A DNA stretch of 61,693 nucleotides from Terriglobia bacterium (GTDB lineage: Bacteria; Acidobacteriota; Terriglobia; Bryobacterales; Bryobacteraceae), in contig JAIQFS010000031.1 of NCBI GenBank assembly GCA_020073145.1, positions 1 through 61,693 of the forward strand, read 5' to 3'. This document shows positions 1-8,790 of this stretch, in pieces. Both the position numbers and the translations under genes were made by a program. Every line of letters begins with the position of its first letter. The first letter of the stretch is position 1. The notes under the pieces were generated by a model. That model saw only the letters and a list, made by a program, of their open reading frames with translations. It had not been told where the DNA came from and did not search any database.

Positions 1-3000
1 TTGAGTTTATGTTAAGAGTACCTATCTGTGATTGTGACAGGTTTGATTGTATGCCATAAACTATTGATGATACGGGGTCATATGCAAGACCTGTAAGGTT
101 AGTTAATGTAATACCCGTGCAGTTTCCGATGTTTGTCAATGCTCCGGTGGATGTATCTACCCCGAATAAGGTCCATGGTGATAACTGGTCGACAGAATAC
201 AGGCCACCGTTATAAATTCCATATCCCGCAGGGAACCCCATTGAAAACGTACTGCCGAATGAAATCGGTGAGCAGGTTGCCAGCCACTGTTTGAAATTCT
301 GAAATGCAGAACCGCTGGTTTGTATCAAAAAGGCGCGGTTGTTCGGGTTCGGGTTATCAAATTGGGCGTGATTAAAGATATTAAAGAACTCTGCCCGGAA
401 TTGCAGCGAACGGGTTTCCCCCAGTTTCGTGTTCTTGAGAACGGAGAAGTCCCAGTTAAACTGGCCCGGGCCGAGGATGATTCCCATCCCGGAATTCCCA
501 AATCCCGTACCGTCTCCGATGGCGGGCGCGGGGCAGAATGCGGCCGAGTTGAGGTAGCCTAGTCCGCCGCTGGAGCCGCCCAGCCGCTGTTTGATGTCTC
601 CGGGCGTGGCGATGTTCGCGTATGTCATCCCCGGGCACATTTGGGCGCGGGCGATGCCTGAGTCGGTGTATCCCGTCGATGTGCCGTAGATCGTGCCCGC
701 GTTGGAGTCCTCGATGGTCAGCGGCTGCCCGTTTTGAATCGTAGTTACGCCGGAGATGCTCCAACCGCTGGTGAGCTTCCCCAGCCCTCCCGGATGCTTG
801 CCGAAAGGCAGATCGTACGTGTAGTTCACGATGAACCGTTGCGGCCGGTTGAAGTACGAGGGGCCATATTGCTGTTGCAGGTCGCTGGCGTTGTTGTAGT
901 TCGCCGAGTTTTCCGTGGAATTCGTGAGGGACTTGCTCCAGGTGTAAGCAGCCTGCATGGTTAGGCCGTGCGAGAACTGCTTGCGCACCGTGACCTGCAA
1001 GCTGTTGTAGTTGGAAATCAGGTCGTACCCCGTCCCGAGGAGGCCGGTCGGCGCAAAGCCCAGGTAGGGAACGCGGAAACCGATGTTGCCGAGCGTGTTG
1101 GTGGTCACGCCGTTGATCGGATGAGCGGCGCTGGCAAGCTGGGCCGTATTGTAGTTGTGAGAGAAGTCCTCCAGGTTGATTCCGCTGGAACCGACATAGC
1201 CGGCTTCCAGGGTCCAACTGGGGAGGAACTGGTATTGGACGTTGAGATTGTACTGTCGCACCAGCGGTGTGTGCTGCACCTCATTGACGAATGGAACATT
1301 GAGCGACGAAGCCTGCCCCGTGGCCGGGTTAGCCCAGCGGGACTGCAAGGCCAGCGAGGTGTGCGGGAAAGGATCCGCCAGTGTCTGCGAATTGGGGAAC
1401 CCGTAGGTCACGTTGGCGGCATAGGGAGGGTTGTTTCCGTAGGCGCTAGACATCGAAATGGTGCTGACGCGGTCGTAGAACACGCCCGCTCCGGCGCGAA
1501 TCACCAGTTTTCCGCTGTTGCCCGGCTGCCAAGCCATGCCGATGCGCGGCGCGAAGTTGCTCAGCGGCGGGTGCTCGCGTAGCCCGGTGTTATTGCTGTT
1601 GATCAAAACTCCGTCGGGTGGCTGGCCGTAGTGCTGGGGAAAATTAGCTGGCTCCACGTAACCCATAAAACCCGGCCCCCCGGTGGTCGGACCAGTCGGC
1701 AGTGCCGAAGCGGGCTGCAACCGGCTCAGCCATACGTTGGTCAGATTCGCGTATTTGTCGGATAACGTTCCGTCGTACTCCCAACGAACGCCCAGGTTCA
1801 GGGTCAAACGGGAATTCACCTTCCAGTCGTCCTGCACAAAGGAACTCATGTCCGTCATGCGGTACCCGTGAATGGGACCGTTGGGACCGGAGCGCGTGCT
1901 CAGAATCGCGCCCAGGATGTTGCCCTGCTGCCCTACCAACAGGTCATTGAACGATCCGATCAGCAGGATACCGTTCTGGATCCCGGGCCACACCAGGTTG
2001 TATGCCCATTTCTCAAACTCGAAACCGGCCCGGATCGTGTGCTTGCCATGCGACCAGGAAACCTGATCGGCGTATTGGTACAGATGGGTCGGACTGTTCA
2101 GAGGATCCAGGTTCCCGAAAGCCGTGTAGCCGCCAATGATGAAGATCAATTGCGGCGGATGTGCTGAAGAGGCGCTGATCGGCGTCTGGCCAATCTGTGC
2201 CGAGGTCTGGGCGCCCTGGGGCATCTGGTCGAGATTGATGGCTTCGGTATAGGAATACGAGGCCCGGGCTTCGTTCACCAGATTATTCGTGACAAGTGTA
2301 GTGAGCTTCAGCACCGAGTAAGTGTTCGAGTAGTAAAGAGACTTGGGCGTGCCGGGCAACTGACCGGCCAATGGCGAGTATTGCGGGTTGCGGCTGTAAA
2401 AGTAACGGCTTGCGAGGGTGTTCTTACTGTCGATCAGGTAGTCGCCGTTGACCACCACCTGGTCCTCGCGGTTCGTCGCGGGGATGCTCCACGCGCGCTC
2501 GCCATAGCCGTTCGTTCCCGAACCGGGGAAGTAGTAGCTTCCATCCGCATTCTTGGCCTGGAGAATTTTCAACGCAACCGGGCTCACGTTGGAGCCATCG
2601 CAGGCAAGCTGCGGGCTCAGGAAGGAAGGCAGCAGCGTGGAGTAGCCGCAGTTGGCCCCGGCCAGCGCCGCCGCAAACCCCGGCGCGCTGCGGTCGCCGG
2701 CGGGAATGGGCGGGAGGTAGGCGCTGGTCAGCCCCTCGGCGGCGATGCCGTTGCGCTGCCGCGTCCCTTGATAGCTGCCGAAAAAGAACAGCTTATCCTT
2801 CTTGACCGGACCGCCGATGGTTCCACCAAACTGGTTCTGGTTCAGGACCTGTTTCGTGGTCTTGCTGGCCGGATTATCGCGATTGTAGAAGAAATCATTG
2901 GCATTCAGTTGCGCGTTGCGGAAGAACTCGAACGCCGACCCGTGGAACCCATTGCTACCGGATTTGGTAACCACGTTGACGTTAGCGCCCGGGTTCCGGC

Positions 3001-3739
3001 CGTAGCTGGCGTCATAGGTGGACGTCTGGACTTTGAATTCCTGGATCGCGTCGGGGTTGGGAGTCGCCAGCCCGGTGAGAATGCCGTACAGGTCTTGCGA
3101 CGTGGCCCTGTTGTTCATACCCCCCACGGCGACGCCGTCGATCTGGAAATTGTTCTTCCCCGGATCGTTGCCGTTCACGCTCAGGTCCAGTGTGCCTTTA
3201 CCGAAGGCCGTAGCGTTCCCCACGCCTCCCGACGTGCCGGCCGAAAGGCCCAGGATTTGCGTGTAGTTTCGTGTGGACAGCGGAAGGGCGGTCACCGTGC
3301 TTGAACCGACCACGGTTCCTAGCGTCGAATTCGACGTCTGCAATGCCTCGGTGTTGGCCTCGACCGTCACTTGCTCCGTCTGCGAACCGACCTCCAGGGC
3401 CTGGTCCAAGACTGGAGTCTCGGTGACATTGATTTTGATGGACGGCACGTCGGCGGTTTTGAAGCCCGCGGCTCTGAATCGCACGCTGTAGGTGCCGGGC
3501 GGAAGCAGCGAGAATTTGTAATTTCCATCCGCGGCGGTAACGGCGGTTCTGGCTTGGTTGGTGTCCACGTTGGTGAGCGTGATACTGACGCTCGGGATGG
3601 CGGCCCGGGAAGGATCCGTGACCGTTCCGGTAAGAGCACCAGTGCCGGCTGACTGCGCAACCAAGATCGGTGCAAATGCGCTCAAAAGAGCGGGAGCAAG
3701 AAGGCGCAAACTCCTCAGAAGACGCGGCGCTCGAAACAT
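1..3739 (-). CDS. Oar-like TonB-dependent receptor with N-terminal carboxypeptidase-regulatory domain, 3' end outside window
   Basis: Outer-membrane beta-barrel receptor of the Oar type that is greatly expanded in Acidobacteria; presumed role is uptake of large substrates. Read from ATG at 3739, it has a signal peptide ending near VAQSAG. A CarboxypepD_reg-like beta-sandwich follows (about residues 30-110, with DGNYKFSLLPPGTY and later VEANTEALQ), then a plug-like segment and a long barrel. About 1130 residues look typical, up to the near-terminal motif RAEFFNIFNHAQF at about 355-405. The frame then continues without a stop to base 1, but the sequence becomes AT-richer and reads like a secreted beta-propeller (GVDTSTGALTNIG, LTGLAYDP), which does not fit a receptor C-terminus. 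It may be an in-frame fusion or an assembly join. The transported substrate cannot be told. Confidence 0.85.
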   Translation of the reverse strand, partial: MFRAPRLLRSLRLLAPALLSAFAPILVAQSAGTGALTGTVTDPSRAAIPSVSITLTNVDTNQARTAVTAADGNYKFSLLPPGTYSVRFRAAGFKTADVPSIKINVTETPVLDQALEVGSQTEQVTVEANTEALQTSNSTLGTVVGSSTVTALPLSTRNYTQILGLSAGTSGGVGNATAFGKGTLDLSVNGNDPGKNNFQIDGVAVGGMNNRATSQDLYGILTGLATPNPDAIQEFKVQTSTYDASYGRNPGANVNVVTKSGSNGFHGSAFEFFRNAQLNANDFFYNRDNPASKTTKQVLNQNQFGGTIGGPVKKDKLFFFGSYQGTRQRNGIAAEGLTSAYLPPIPAGDRSAPGFAAALAGANCGYSTLLPSFLSPQLACDGSNVSPVALKILQAKNADGSYYFPGSGTNGYGERAWSIPATNREDQVVVNGDYLIDSKNTLASRYFYSRNPQYSPLAGQLPGTPKSLYYSNTYSVLKLTTLVTNNLVNEARASYSYTEAINLDQMPQGAQTSAQIGQTPISASSAHPPQLIFIIGGYTAFGNLDPLNSPTHLYQYADQVSWSHGKHTIRAGFEFEKWAYNLVWPGIQNGILLIGSFNDLLVGQQGNILGAILSTRSGPNGPIHGYRMTDMSSFVQDDWKVNSRLTLNLGVRWEYDGTLSDKYANLTNVWLSRLQPASALPTGPTTGGPGFMGYVEPANFPQHYGQPPDGVLINSNNTGLREHPPLSNFAPRIGMAWQPGNSGKLVIRAGAGVFYDRVSTISMSSAYGNNPPYAANVTYGFPNSQTLADPFPHTSLALQSRWANPATGQASSLNVPFVNEVQHTPLVRQYNLNVQYQFLPSWTLEAGYVGSSGINLEDFSHNYNTAQLASAAHPINGVTTNTLGNIGFRVPYLGFAPTGLLGTGYDLISNYNSLQVTVRKQFSHGLTMQAAYTWSKSLTNSTENSANYNNASDLQQQYGPSYFNRPQRFIVNYTYDLPFGKHPGGLGKLTSGWSISGVTTIQNGQPLTIEDSNAGTIYGTSTGYTDSGIARAQMCPGMTYANIATPGDIKQRLGGSSGGLGYLNSAAFCPAPAIGDGTGFGNSGMGIILGPGQFNWDFSVLKNTKLGETRSLQFRAEFFNIFNHAQFDNPNPNNRAFLIQTSGSAFQNFKQWLATCSPISFGSTFSMGFPAGYGIYNGGLYSVDQLSPWTLFGVDTSTGALTNIGNCTGITLTNLTGLAYDPVSSIVYGIQSNLSQSQIGTLNINS

Positions 3740-3952
3740 GACTTCACCCTCGCTTATCCCCGTTCGTCGGCTAGGGACGAACAAAACTTTAAAACGTGTG
3801 GCCAATATATGTGCGAGTGCGGACGCTGTCAACTGCTCGGATCTGATAGTCTGTATCAGATCGATTGATGTAACTGAGGCCCAACCGACTTTCATAGTGC
3901 GATGAGAATCGGCAATTCCCGTCAGCACCTCAGTGATTGAAGCGTCCCGGGA

Positions 3953-4414
3953 CTACGCGCGCTCGGTGGCGATCGAATAGTCGTACCACTCCACGATTTT
4001 TCCGTCTCGCAGGAAAAAGACGCCGACGCCGTGCCACGACTTGATGTTCAGATTCTGGAAATGATCGATCCGTTCGTTGAAGACCATCGGCCCGCGCGCA
4101 AACGTTTCCAGAACCTCGAATCTCACCACATTGCCGAGAAAACTGTTGATCTTCTCAGTGACAGCCTGGCGCCCTTTGGTCGGTTCCTGCCGCTCCGACA
4201 TCCGGTATGCGCCGTCATCGGCGAAGAACGACATGACCTTTTGCAAATCATGGCTCGGCCAGGCGGCACAGAAATCATTCACCACCCGCACATTGGCGCG
4301 CTCCGCGGGAGTCCAGTCTGCCGCAGCAGCCCCACGGGTCGAACCGAGCAACGCAAGCCCGGTTCCGGTGGCGCGCAGAGCGTTCCGGCGGGTAAGTACA
4401 GGTTTGGATTGCAT
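3953..4414 (-). CDS. Exported SnoaL-like (NTF2-fold) protein, limonene-epoxide-hydrolase-like
   Basis: 153-residue protein. The ATG at 4414 is preceded by a good ribosome-binding site (AAAGGAGATGGC), which decides this start over longer readings. The N-terminus TRRNALRATGTGLALLG looks like a twin-arginine signal with an AAAADW cleavage area. The rest is a single NTF2-like cone: DFCAAWPSHDLQKVMSFFADDGAYRM, then a mid-section FLGNVVRFEVLETFARG and a final sheet GVGVFFLRDGKIVEWYDYS. This pattern is seen in SnoaL-like and limonene-1,2-epoxide-hydrolase-like proteins. An enzymatic role is possible but no specific substrate can be assigned. The gene stands alone, divergent from the secreted protein at 4638. 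Confidence 0.7.
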   Translation of the reverse strand: MQSKPVLTRRNALRATGTGLALLGSTRGAAAADWTPAERANVRVVNDFCAAWPSHDLQKVMSFFADDGAYRMSERQEPTKGRQAVTEKINSFLGNVVRFEVLETFARGPMVFNERIDHFQNLNIKSWHGVGVFFLRDGKIVEWYDYSIATERA

Positions 4415-4608
4415 GCCATCTCCTTTTTTCAAGTCGTGCAGGTACGATATCACTACTTCCGGTTGGTCGGCGACGGTGCCGCACAGAGCACTTCTCGGAG
4501 GGCGGGCTTTCGATCCAGCTGCCCCCGAATGCTTTCTCATTTCCGGGAATGGCCCTGCGTGAGGGACACAGCCGGCGGCAACTCCCGGTCCGGGCGGGAC
4601 CGCTGGTG

Positions 4609-4614
4609 TATACT
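4609..4614 (+). promoter_or_regulatory. -10 element TATACT upstream of the 4638 gene
   Basis: TATACT lies about 24 bases before the GTG start at 4638. A GGGAGG ribosome-binding site (4626-4632) falls between them. No convincing -35 hexamer is visible. Confidence 0.35.
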
Positions 4615-4637
4615 GGCCGACAGCCGGGAGGTTCTCA

Positions 4638-5399
4638 GTGCCGCGCACCGGAATTGCGCTTGTGGTGTTGGTGATGGCTGTACCGTTGGAGGCGCAGTGG
4701 CTGCGTTTTCCGACTCCGGGCATTCCCCGCACCGCGGACGGGAAACCGAATCTCGCCGCGCCCGCGCCGCGAACTCAGGACGGTAAGCCGGACCTTTCGG
4801 GTGTCTGGCAGCCGAAGGCGGGGTACATCTCCAACATCGGCCAGGACCTTAAGCCCGAAGACATTCCCCTCCAGCCCTGGGCCGCCGCTTTGTATCGGCA
4901 GCGCCGGGCCAACGAAAGCAAAGACGACCCAACCGGCCATTGCATTCCGGGAGGTGTGCCGCGAGCCGATGCGGTTCCCTACCCGTTCAAGATCGTCCCC
5001 GCGCCCGGCATGATGTTGATCCTGTATGAGGCGGTCCTCTCGTTTCGTCAGATTTTTCTAGACGGCCGCGCGCTTCCCAAGGATCCCAATCCCACTTGGA
5101 TGGGCTACTCGGTGGGCCATTGGGACGGCGACTCTCTGGTCGTGGAAACCACGGGGTTCAACGATCAAGGTTGGCTCGACAATGACGGCCATCCCGCCAC
5201 CGATGCCGAGCGCGTGACCGAGCGCTTCCGCCGCCGCGACTATGGACACCTGGACATCGAGATCACCATCGATGACGCCAAGGCGTACACGCGGCCGTGG
5301 ACCGTAACCCTCCCGCTGACCCTGCTTCCCGAAGGCGAACTGATCGAGTACATCTGCAGCGAGAACAACAAGGACGTCGAGCACCTGGTGGGGAAGTAG
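4638..5399 (+). CDS. Secreted acidobacterial protein of the GIPRT/DGKP repeat family (paralogue 1)
   Basis: 253-residue protein starting at GTG 4638 with GGGAGG six bases upstream. A short signal peptide (IALVVLVMAVPLEAQW) leads into the hallmark double motif GIPRTADGKPNLAAPAPR then QDGKPDLSGVW. Further blocks resemble its neighbour at 5764-6564: MLILYEAVLSFRQIF, WMGYSVGHWDGDSLVVETTGFND, ERFRRRDYGHLDIEITIDD. This family is frequent in Acidobacteria as secreted hypothetical proteins; its biochemical role is unknown to me. The gene converges on its paralogue with one small gene between them, which suggests a local inverted duplication. Confidence 0.7.
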   Translation: MPRTGIALVVLVMAVPLEAQWLRFPTPGIPRTADGKPNLAAPAPRTQDGKPDLSGVWQPKAGYISNIGQDLKPEDIPLQPWAAALYRQRRANESKDDPTGHCIPGGVPRADAVPYPFKIVPAPGMMLILYEAVLSFRQIFLDGRALPKDPNPTWMGYSVGHWDGDSLVVETTGFNDQGWLDNDGHPATDAERVTERFRRRDYGHLDIEITIDDAKAYTRPWTVTLPLTLLPEGELIEYICSENNKDVEHLVGK

Positions 5400-5490
5400 C
5401 AACGCAGATCCGGCAGAGGCGCCCCTTCCTTGCGCCCACGGCGTCACTGCAGTACCCTTGGAGCCTGCGCAAAGCGTAGCGGGGGTGAGC

Positions 5491-5760
5491 ATGTTTCGAA
5501 CGATGTCCGGCTTCAAGACCCAGTATCACTATCTGACCCTGGTGGTGATTTCTGAGTTCAACGAATGGAAGGTTGTTCTTCATTCACCGTCGATGATGAT
5601 TCAAGGCACCCATCAGTTCACGGAAGCCAAAGCCAAAGAGCATGCCGTCGCGATCGCCCGGACGTACATTCACGAACACAAGCACGATGAGCTACCTGTT
5701 CTGGGAGAGGCCGCCTGGATTCCCACGGCCCCTGAGGACTGGTTGATCTGGAAGGCGTAA
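5491..5760 (+). CDS. Small hypothetical protein, 89 residues
   Basis: The ATG at 5491 follows GGGGGTGAGC and is preferred to an upstream TTG that lacks a site. The protein is soluble with no signal peptide or membrane segment. It has a beta-rich N-terminus (YHYLTLVVISEFNEWKVVLHS), an alpha-helical middle (EAKAKEHAVAIARTYIHEH) and a tryptophan-rich C-terminus (PTAPEDWLIWKA). I do not recognise a family. It lies between two convergent secreted paralogues and ends three bases before the stop of the downstream minus-strand gene. Confidence 0.6.
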   Translation: MFRTMSGFKTQYHYLTLVVISEFNEWKVVLHSPSMMIQGTHQFTEAKAKEHAVAIARTYIHEHKHDELPVLGEAAWIPTAPEDWLIWKA

Positions 5761-5763
5761 GCC

Positions 5764-6564
5764 CTATTTGGCCACGGCATGAGCGGCGTCCCGCTCGTTG
5801 TCGCACACGTCTTCGATCATTTCCGTGTCCGCGAGAAATTGAAATTGCAGCGGAAACGACCAGGCCTTCGTGTACGCCCCCGGATCGTCAATCGTAATCT
5901 CCACGTCCAGGTGGCCGAAGTCGCGCCGGCGGAAGCGTTCGATAGTATGAAGCGCCTCGGTATGCGGACGGCCGCTGTCATCGAGCCAGCTCTTGTCGTT
6001 GAAGCCGCGCGTGTCCACCACGAACCAGTCGCCCTCCCACTTGCCCGTGGAGTAGCCGAGCCAGGCCGGCTCGGTGACCGGAGGATGCGGACGGCCGTCG
6101 GTAAAGATCTGGCGGAAACGCGCGAATTCTTCATACAGGATGAGCGTGAGTCCGGGGTTCTGCACAAGTTTCATGGGCTCCCCGATCAGCATCTGGTCGG
6201 GAATACTGTGGGGCAGGCACCGCCCCGACGGCCGGTCCGCCATGGAATTCGCCATGCGTTGCCGGTGCAGCGCCTGGGCCGCGGGGAGCATCGGCGGAAT
6301 CGTTTCCCCCGGCCGCATGTAGTCTTCCAGGTTGGGGCCCTGCTCGAGGCCCGTGGTCCGCCGATGGGGGTTGGGCACTCGCTGCCACAGCCCGGTCAGA
6401 TCGGGCTTGCCATCCACGGCTTTCGGGACCGCTGCGGCCAGATTGGGTTTGCCGTCGCGCGTGCGCGGGATGCCAGGCGTCGGATAATGGATCCACTGGG
6501 CCGGCGCGGAAAGGGCCGCCGTCGCAACCAGGAGACAAACTCGGAGCCGCATACGGCTTCCCAT
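5764..6564 (-). CDS. Secreted acidobacterial protein of the GIPRT/DGKP repeat family (paralogue 2)
   Basis: 266 residues from ATG 6564. An alternative ATG at 6552 has GGGAAG four bases upstream, so the true start could be either. The signal peptide is VCLLVATAALSAPAQW. The same motif order as the 4638 gene follows: GIPRTRDGKPNLAAAVP, DGKPDLTGLW, LTLILYEEFARFRQIF, WLGYSTGKWEGDWFVVDTRGFND and ERFRRRDFGHLDVEITIDD. An insertion near residue 65-95 is absent from paralogue 1. Function is unknown; the tandem DGKP motifs and aromatic residues suggest an extracytoplasmic beta-rich protein. It is transcribed toward paralogue 1 and diverges from an XRE-like fragment only about 10 bp away. Confidence 0.7.
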   Translation of the reverse strand: MGSRMRLRVCLLVATAALSAPAQWIHYPTPGIPRTRDGKPNLAAAVPKAVDGKPDLTGLWQRVPNPHRRTTGLEQGPNLEDYMRPGETIPPMLPAAQALHRQRMANSMADRPSGRCLPHSIPDQMLIGEPMKLVQNPGLTLILYEEFARFRQIFTDGRPHPPVTEPAWLGYSTGKWEGDWFVVDTRGFNDKSWLDDSGRPHTEALHTIERFRRRDFGHLDVEITIDDPGAYTKAWSFPLQFQFLADTEMIEDVCDNERDAAHAVAK

Positions 6565-6574
6565 TCTCTGATGG

Positions 6575-6811
6575 ATGCGCGAGAAGGGCAAGCGGCTGTC
6601 CGTGTGCGCTCGAAAGGCGCTCGATCGGGACCACCTGACGGTGCGCGCCGCGCAGGACCGCACGGGGATTGCGGCGGCCGACTTCTCGTGCATCCGCAAT
6701 GCGGATCTCGGCCGGTTTACGGTGGATCGCCTCATGTCGATTTTGAACCGGCTCGGGTCTCGAGTCGAGGTGAAGATCCGGGTGCGGCGTGCGGAACGCG
6801 TTGAGCATTAG
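6575..6811 (+). CDS. Short XRE-family HTH protein, HigA-like, possibly N-terminally truncated
   Basis: 78 residues. The helix-turn-helix reads RAAQDRTGIAAADFSCIRNADLGRFTVDRLMSILNRLG and is followed by the short strand SRVEVKIRV, as in HigA2-type antitoxins. Family members usually have about 20-30 more N-terminal residues with a DLG-type motif. Here an in-frame stop at 6569 lies directly before the ATG, so the front part cannot be recovered upstream. No toxin gene adjoins it. It overlaps the promoter space of the divergent gene at 6564. It may be a remnant of a toxin-antitoxin pair or a stand-alone regulator. Confidence 0.5.
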   Translation: MREKGKRLSVCARKALDRDHLTVRAAQDRTGIAAADFSCIRNADLGRFTVDRLMSILNRLGSRVEVKIRVRRAERVEH

Positions 6812-6889
6812 GTGACGGGATGTAGCACAAACGCAACGGATACGTTTCGTCCGGTCACCGGATTACTTTCACCGGATTACCTGTCGGGA

Positions 6890-7633
6890 TCATGAACGGC
6901 CGAATCGTGGCCACAGGTAGATGCCAGTAAGAACCTGAACGCAATCTCTCGCCTGTTGATAGCCCTTTATGATCACCTCGCTCATCAGCTGTTTGAATTG
7001 CTCCTCCTGATCGCCCGGTAGGTGTCGAAAGATCGCCGCTGCGACGACCGACTTTGCGAAGTGCAGCCTCGGATCGGAGGGGTCTCCGTCCTGATCGAAG
7101 ACCACTTCAATGCTCCCAACCGTATCGGAGTCGAAGCTCTCGATCGCGTGTCGGGCAGCCGTCTCCCCGAAGTGTCCGCCGACATCATTCCGAATCTTCT
7201 TTATCAGGCTCTCGTTCGTTCTGAAGAACTCCACGGCCCCATCCCAGGTTTGCTTCGCAAAGCCCTCAAAGCCCCCTGTGGCCCGAATCAATTGGAAATC
7301 CGGATCACTGTCCAGATGCCCTATTGCAGTAGCAATCTCGCACAACGTTCCGATGGAACGCCTCAAGAAGTAGTGACGCCGGTAAGCACCAGCGCGCTCG
7401 GGGTGATCGAGATCTTCGCCTTGCGGATCCAGCACATCTAACTTGGAGATACTCTCTTCAGCGACAGCTAGAATCTCAATGCGGAGGTCCTCATAGAGCA
7501 CAGCTAGCTGAGCGAGAAGTGCGTCAAAGCGTCGTTTTCGGCCGGAATTCAGAGCGTGCCGAAGGACGACAGTCCGGCTCCGGGTTCTGAGTCTCTGCTG
7601 TGAAACCGAGTCATTCGGCCCTCCCTCGGACAT
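6890..7633 (-). CDS. Hypothetical all-helical protein with a HEPN-type Rx4-6H motif
   Basis: 247 residues from ATG 7633, with AGGAC upstream. No signal peptide or membrane segment. The protein is predominantly helical and charged: RRFDALLAQLAVLYEDLRIEIL near 35-55, RRHYFLRRSIGTLCEIATAI near 85-104. At residues 148-154 it carries RNDVGGH, which fits the Rx4-6H signature of HEPN ribonucleases, including the polar residue after the arginine. That match is short and the fold is inferred, so the nuclease assignment is tentative. Base composition is visibly less GC-rich than the flanking mqn genes, which hints at transfer. It converges on the XRE-like fragment at 6575. Confidence 0.5.
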   Translation of the reverse strand: MSEGGPNDSVSQQRLRTRSRTVVLRHALNSGRKRRFDALLAQLAVLYEDLRIEILAVAEESISKLDVLDPQGEDLDHPERAGAYRRHYFLRRSIGTLCEIATAIGHLDSDPDFQLIRATGGFEGFAKQTWDGAVEFFRTNESLIKKIRNDVGGHFGETAARHAIESFDSDTVGSIEVVFDQDGDPSDPRLHFAKSVVAAAIFRHLPGDQEEQFKQLMSEVIIKGYQQARDCVQVLTGIYLWPRFGRS

Positions 7634-7669
7634 GGGGTCCTGAACTCTCCGACGGTGCAATTTCGCAAC

Positions 7670-8788
7670 TTACACCAGCACCGTAAACGTCGCTTCCGTC
7701 CGCTGCACCGGCCGGTACAGCGTATCCCGCTCCACCGGCTCCCGCCCCGCTTTGCGGATGAGCTGCAGCAGCTCGGTGCGTCGCAAACCTTGCTGCGTCG
7801 TGGCGCCGGCGTCGTGGTAGATGTGCTCTTCCACAATCGTGCCGTCCAGGTCATCCGCGCCGAAACGCAGCGCGATCTGCGCCACCTTCGGCGTCATCAT
7901 CACCCAGTACGCTTTAATGTGCGGGATGTTGTCGAGCATCAGGCGTGCCACCGCGATTGCCTTGATGTCGTCGAAGCCCGTCGTTTTCGGGATGTGGTGC
8001 AGCGGCGTGTTGTCGGGGTGGAACGCCAGAGGAATGTACGTCACAAATCCGTGCGTTTCGTCCTGCAAGGCGCGCAGGCGGATCAGGTGATCCACGCGGT
8101 CCCGCTCGTTTTCGATGTGGCCGTAGAGCATCGTGCAGTTGGAATGCAAACCCAACTGGTGTGCGATGCGCGCCGTCTCAATCCACTCGTTGCCATCGAT
8201 CTTGTGATCGCAAATAATGCGCCGCACCGGCTCATTGAAGATCTCGGCGCCGCCGCCCGGCATCGAGTCCATGCCGGCGTCGCGCAGGCGTTCCAGCGTC
8301 TCGCGAATCGAAATCTTGCCGCGCCGCGCCAGGTACGCGATCTCTACCATCGTGAACGCTTTCAGGTGCACCTGCGGGAAGCGCTGCTTGAGCCCGCGCA
8401 GCATCTCGCAATACCAATCGAGCGTCAGCTCGGGGTGCAGTCCGCCCACGATGTGAAACTCGGTGACGGCTTCGCTCCAGCCTTCGCCCGCTCGGTGCCA
8501 CACCTCGTCCAGCGACATGGTGTAGGCCTTGGGATCGCGCACGCGTTTTCCGAAAGCGCACAAGCGGCAACTGGCGACGCAGACGTCGGTGGGGTTGATG
8601 TGGCGGTTGACGTTGAAATAGGTGGTGTTGCCGTGCAGGCGCTCCCGCACGAGATTGGCGAGATAGCCCAGCGCCAGAATGTCGGCGGTCTGGTAGAGGG
8701 CGACGCCGTCGTCGAACGACAGGCGTTCGCCCGCCTCCACTTTCTGGCGGATGGGGAGCAGCCGCGGATCTTCAATGACCACTTGCAT
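7670..8788 (-). CDS. mqnE: Aminofutalosine (aminodeoxyfutalosine) synthase, radical SAM enzyme
   Basis: 372 residues, the usual MqnE length. It converts the chorismate-derived enolpyruvyl benzoate and S-adenosylmethionine into aminodeoxyfutalosine in the futalosine route to menaquinone. The radical-SAM cysteines are C70, C74 and C77 in NRHINPTDVCVASCRLCAF. Family motifs are intact: EFHIVGGLHPELTLDWY, HLKAFTMVEIAYLARR, SMPGGGAEIFNEPVRR, SNCTMLYGHIEN, VTYIPLAFHPDNTPLHH and FGADDLDGTIVEE. The ATG at 8788 lies two bases after the stop of the prenyltransferase gene, so the two are co-transcribed. The organism therefore very likely makes menaquinone by the futalosine pathway; the other mqn genes are outside the window. 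Confidence 0.95.
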   Translation of the reverse strand: MQVVIEDPRLLPIRQKVEAGERLSFDDGVALYQTADILALGYLANLVRERLHGNTTYFNVNRHINPTDVCVASCRLCAFGKRVRDPKAYTMSLDEVWHRAGEGWSEAVTEFHIVGGLHPELTLDWYCEMLRGLKQRFPQVHLKAFTMVEIAYLARRGKISIRETLERLRDAGMDSMPGGGAEIFNEPVRRIICDHKIDGNEWIETARIAHQLGLHSNCTMLYGHIENERDRVDHLIRLRALQDETHGFVTYIPLAFHPDNTPLHHIPKTTGFDDIKAIAVARLMLDNIPHIKAYWVMMTPKVAQIALRFGADDLDGTIVEEHIYHDAGATTQQGLRRTELLQLIRKAGREPVERDTLYRPVQRTEATFTVLV

Positions 8789-8790
8789 AG

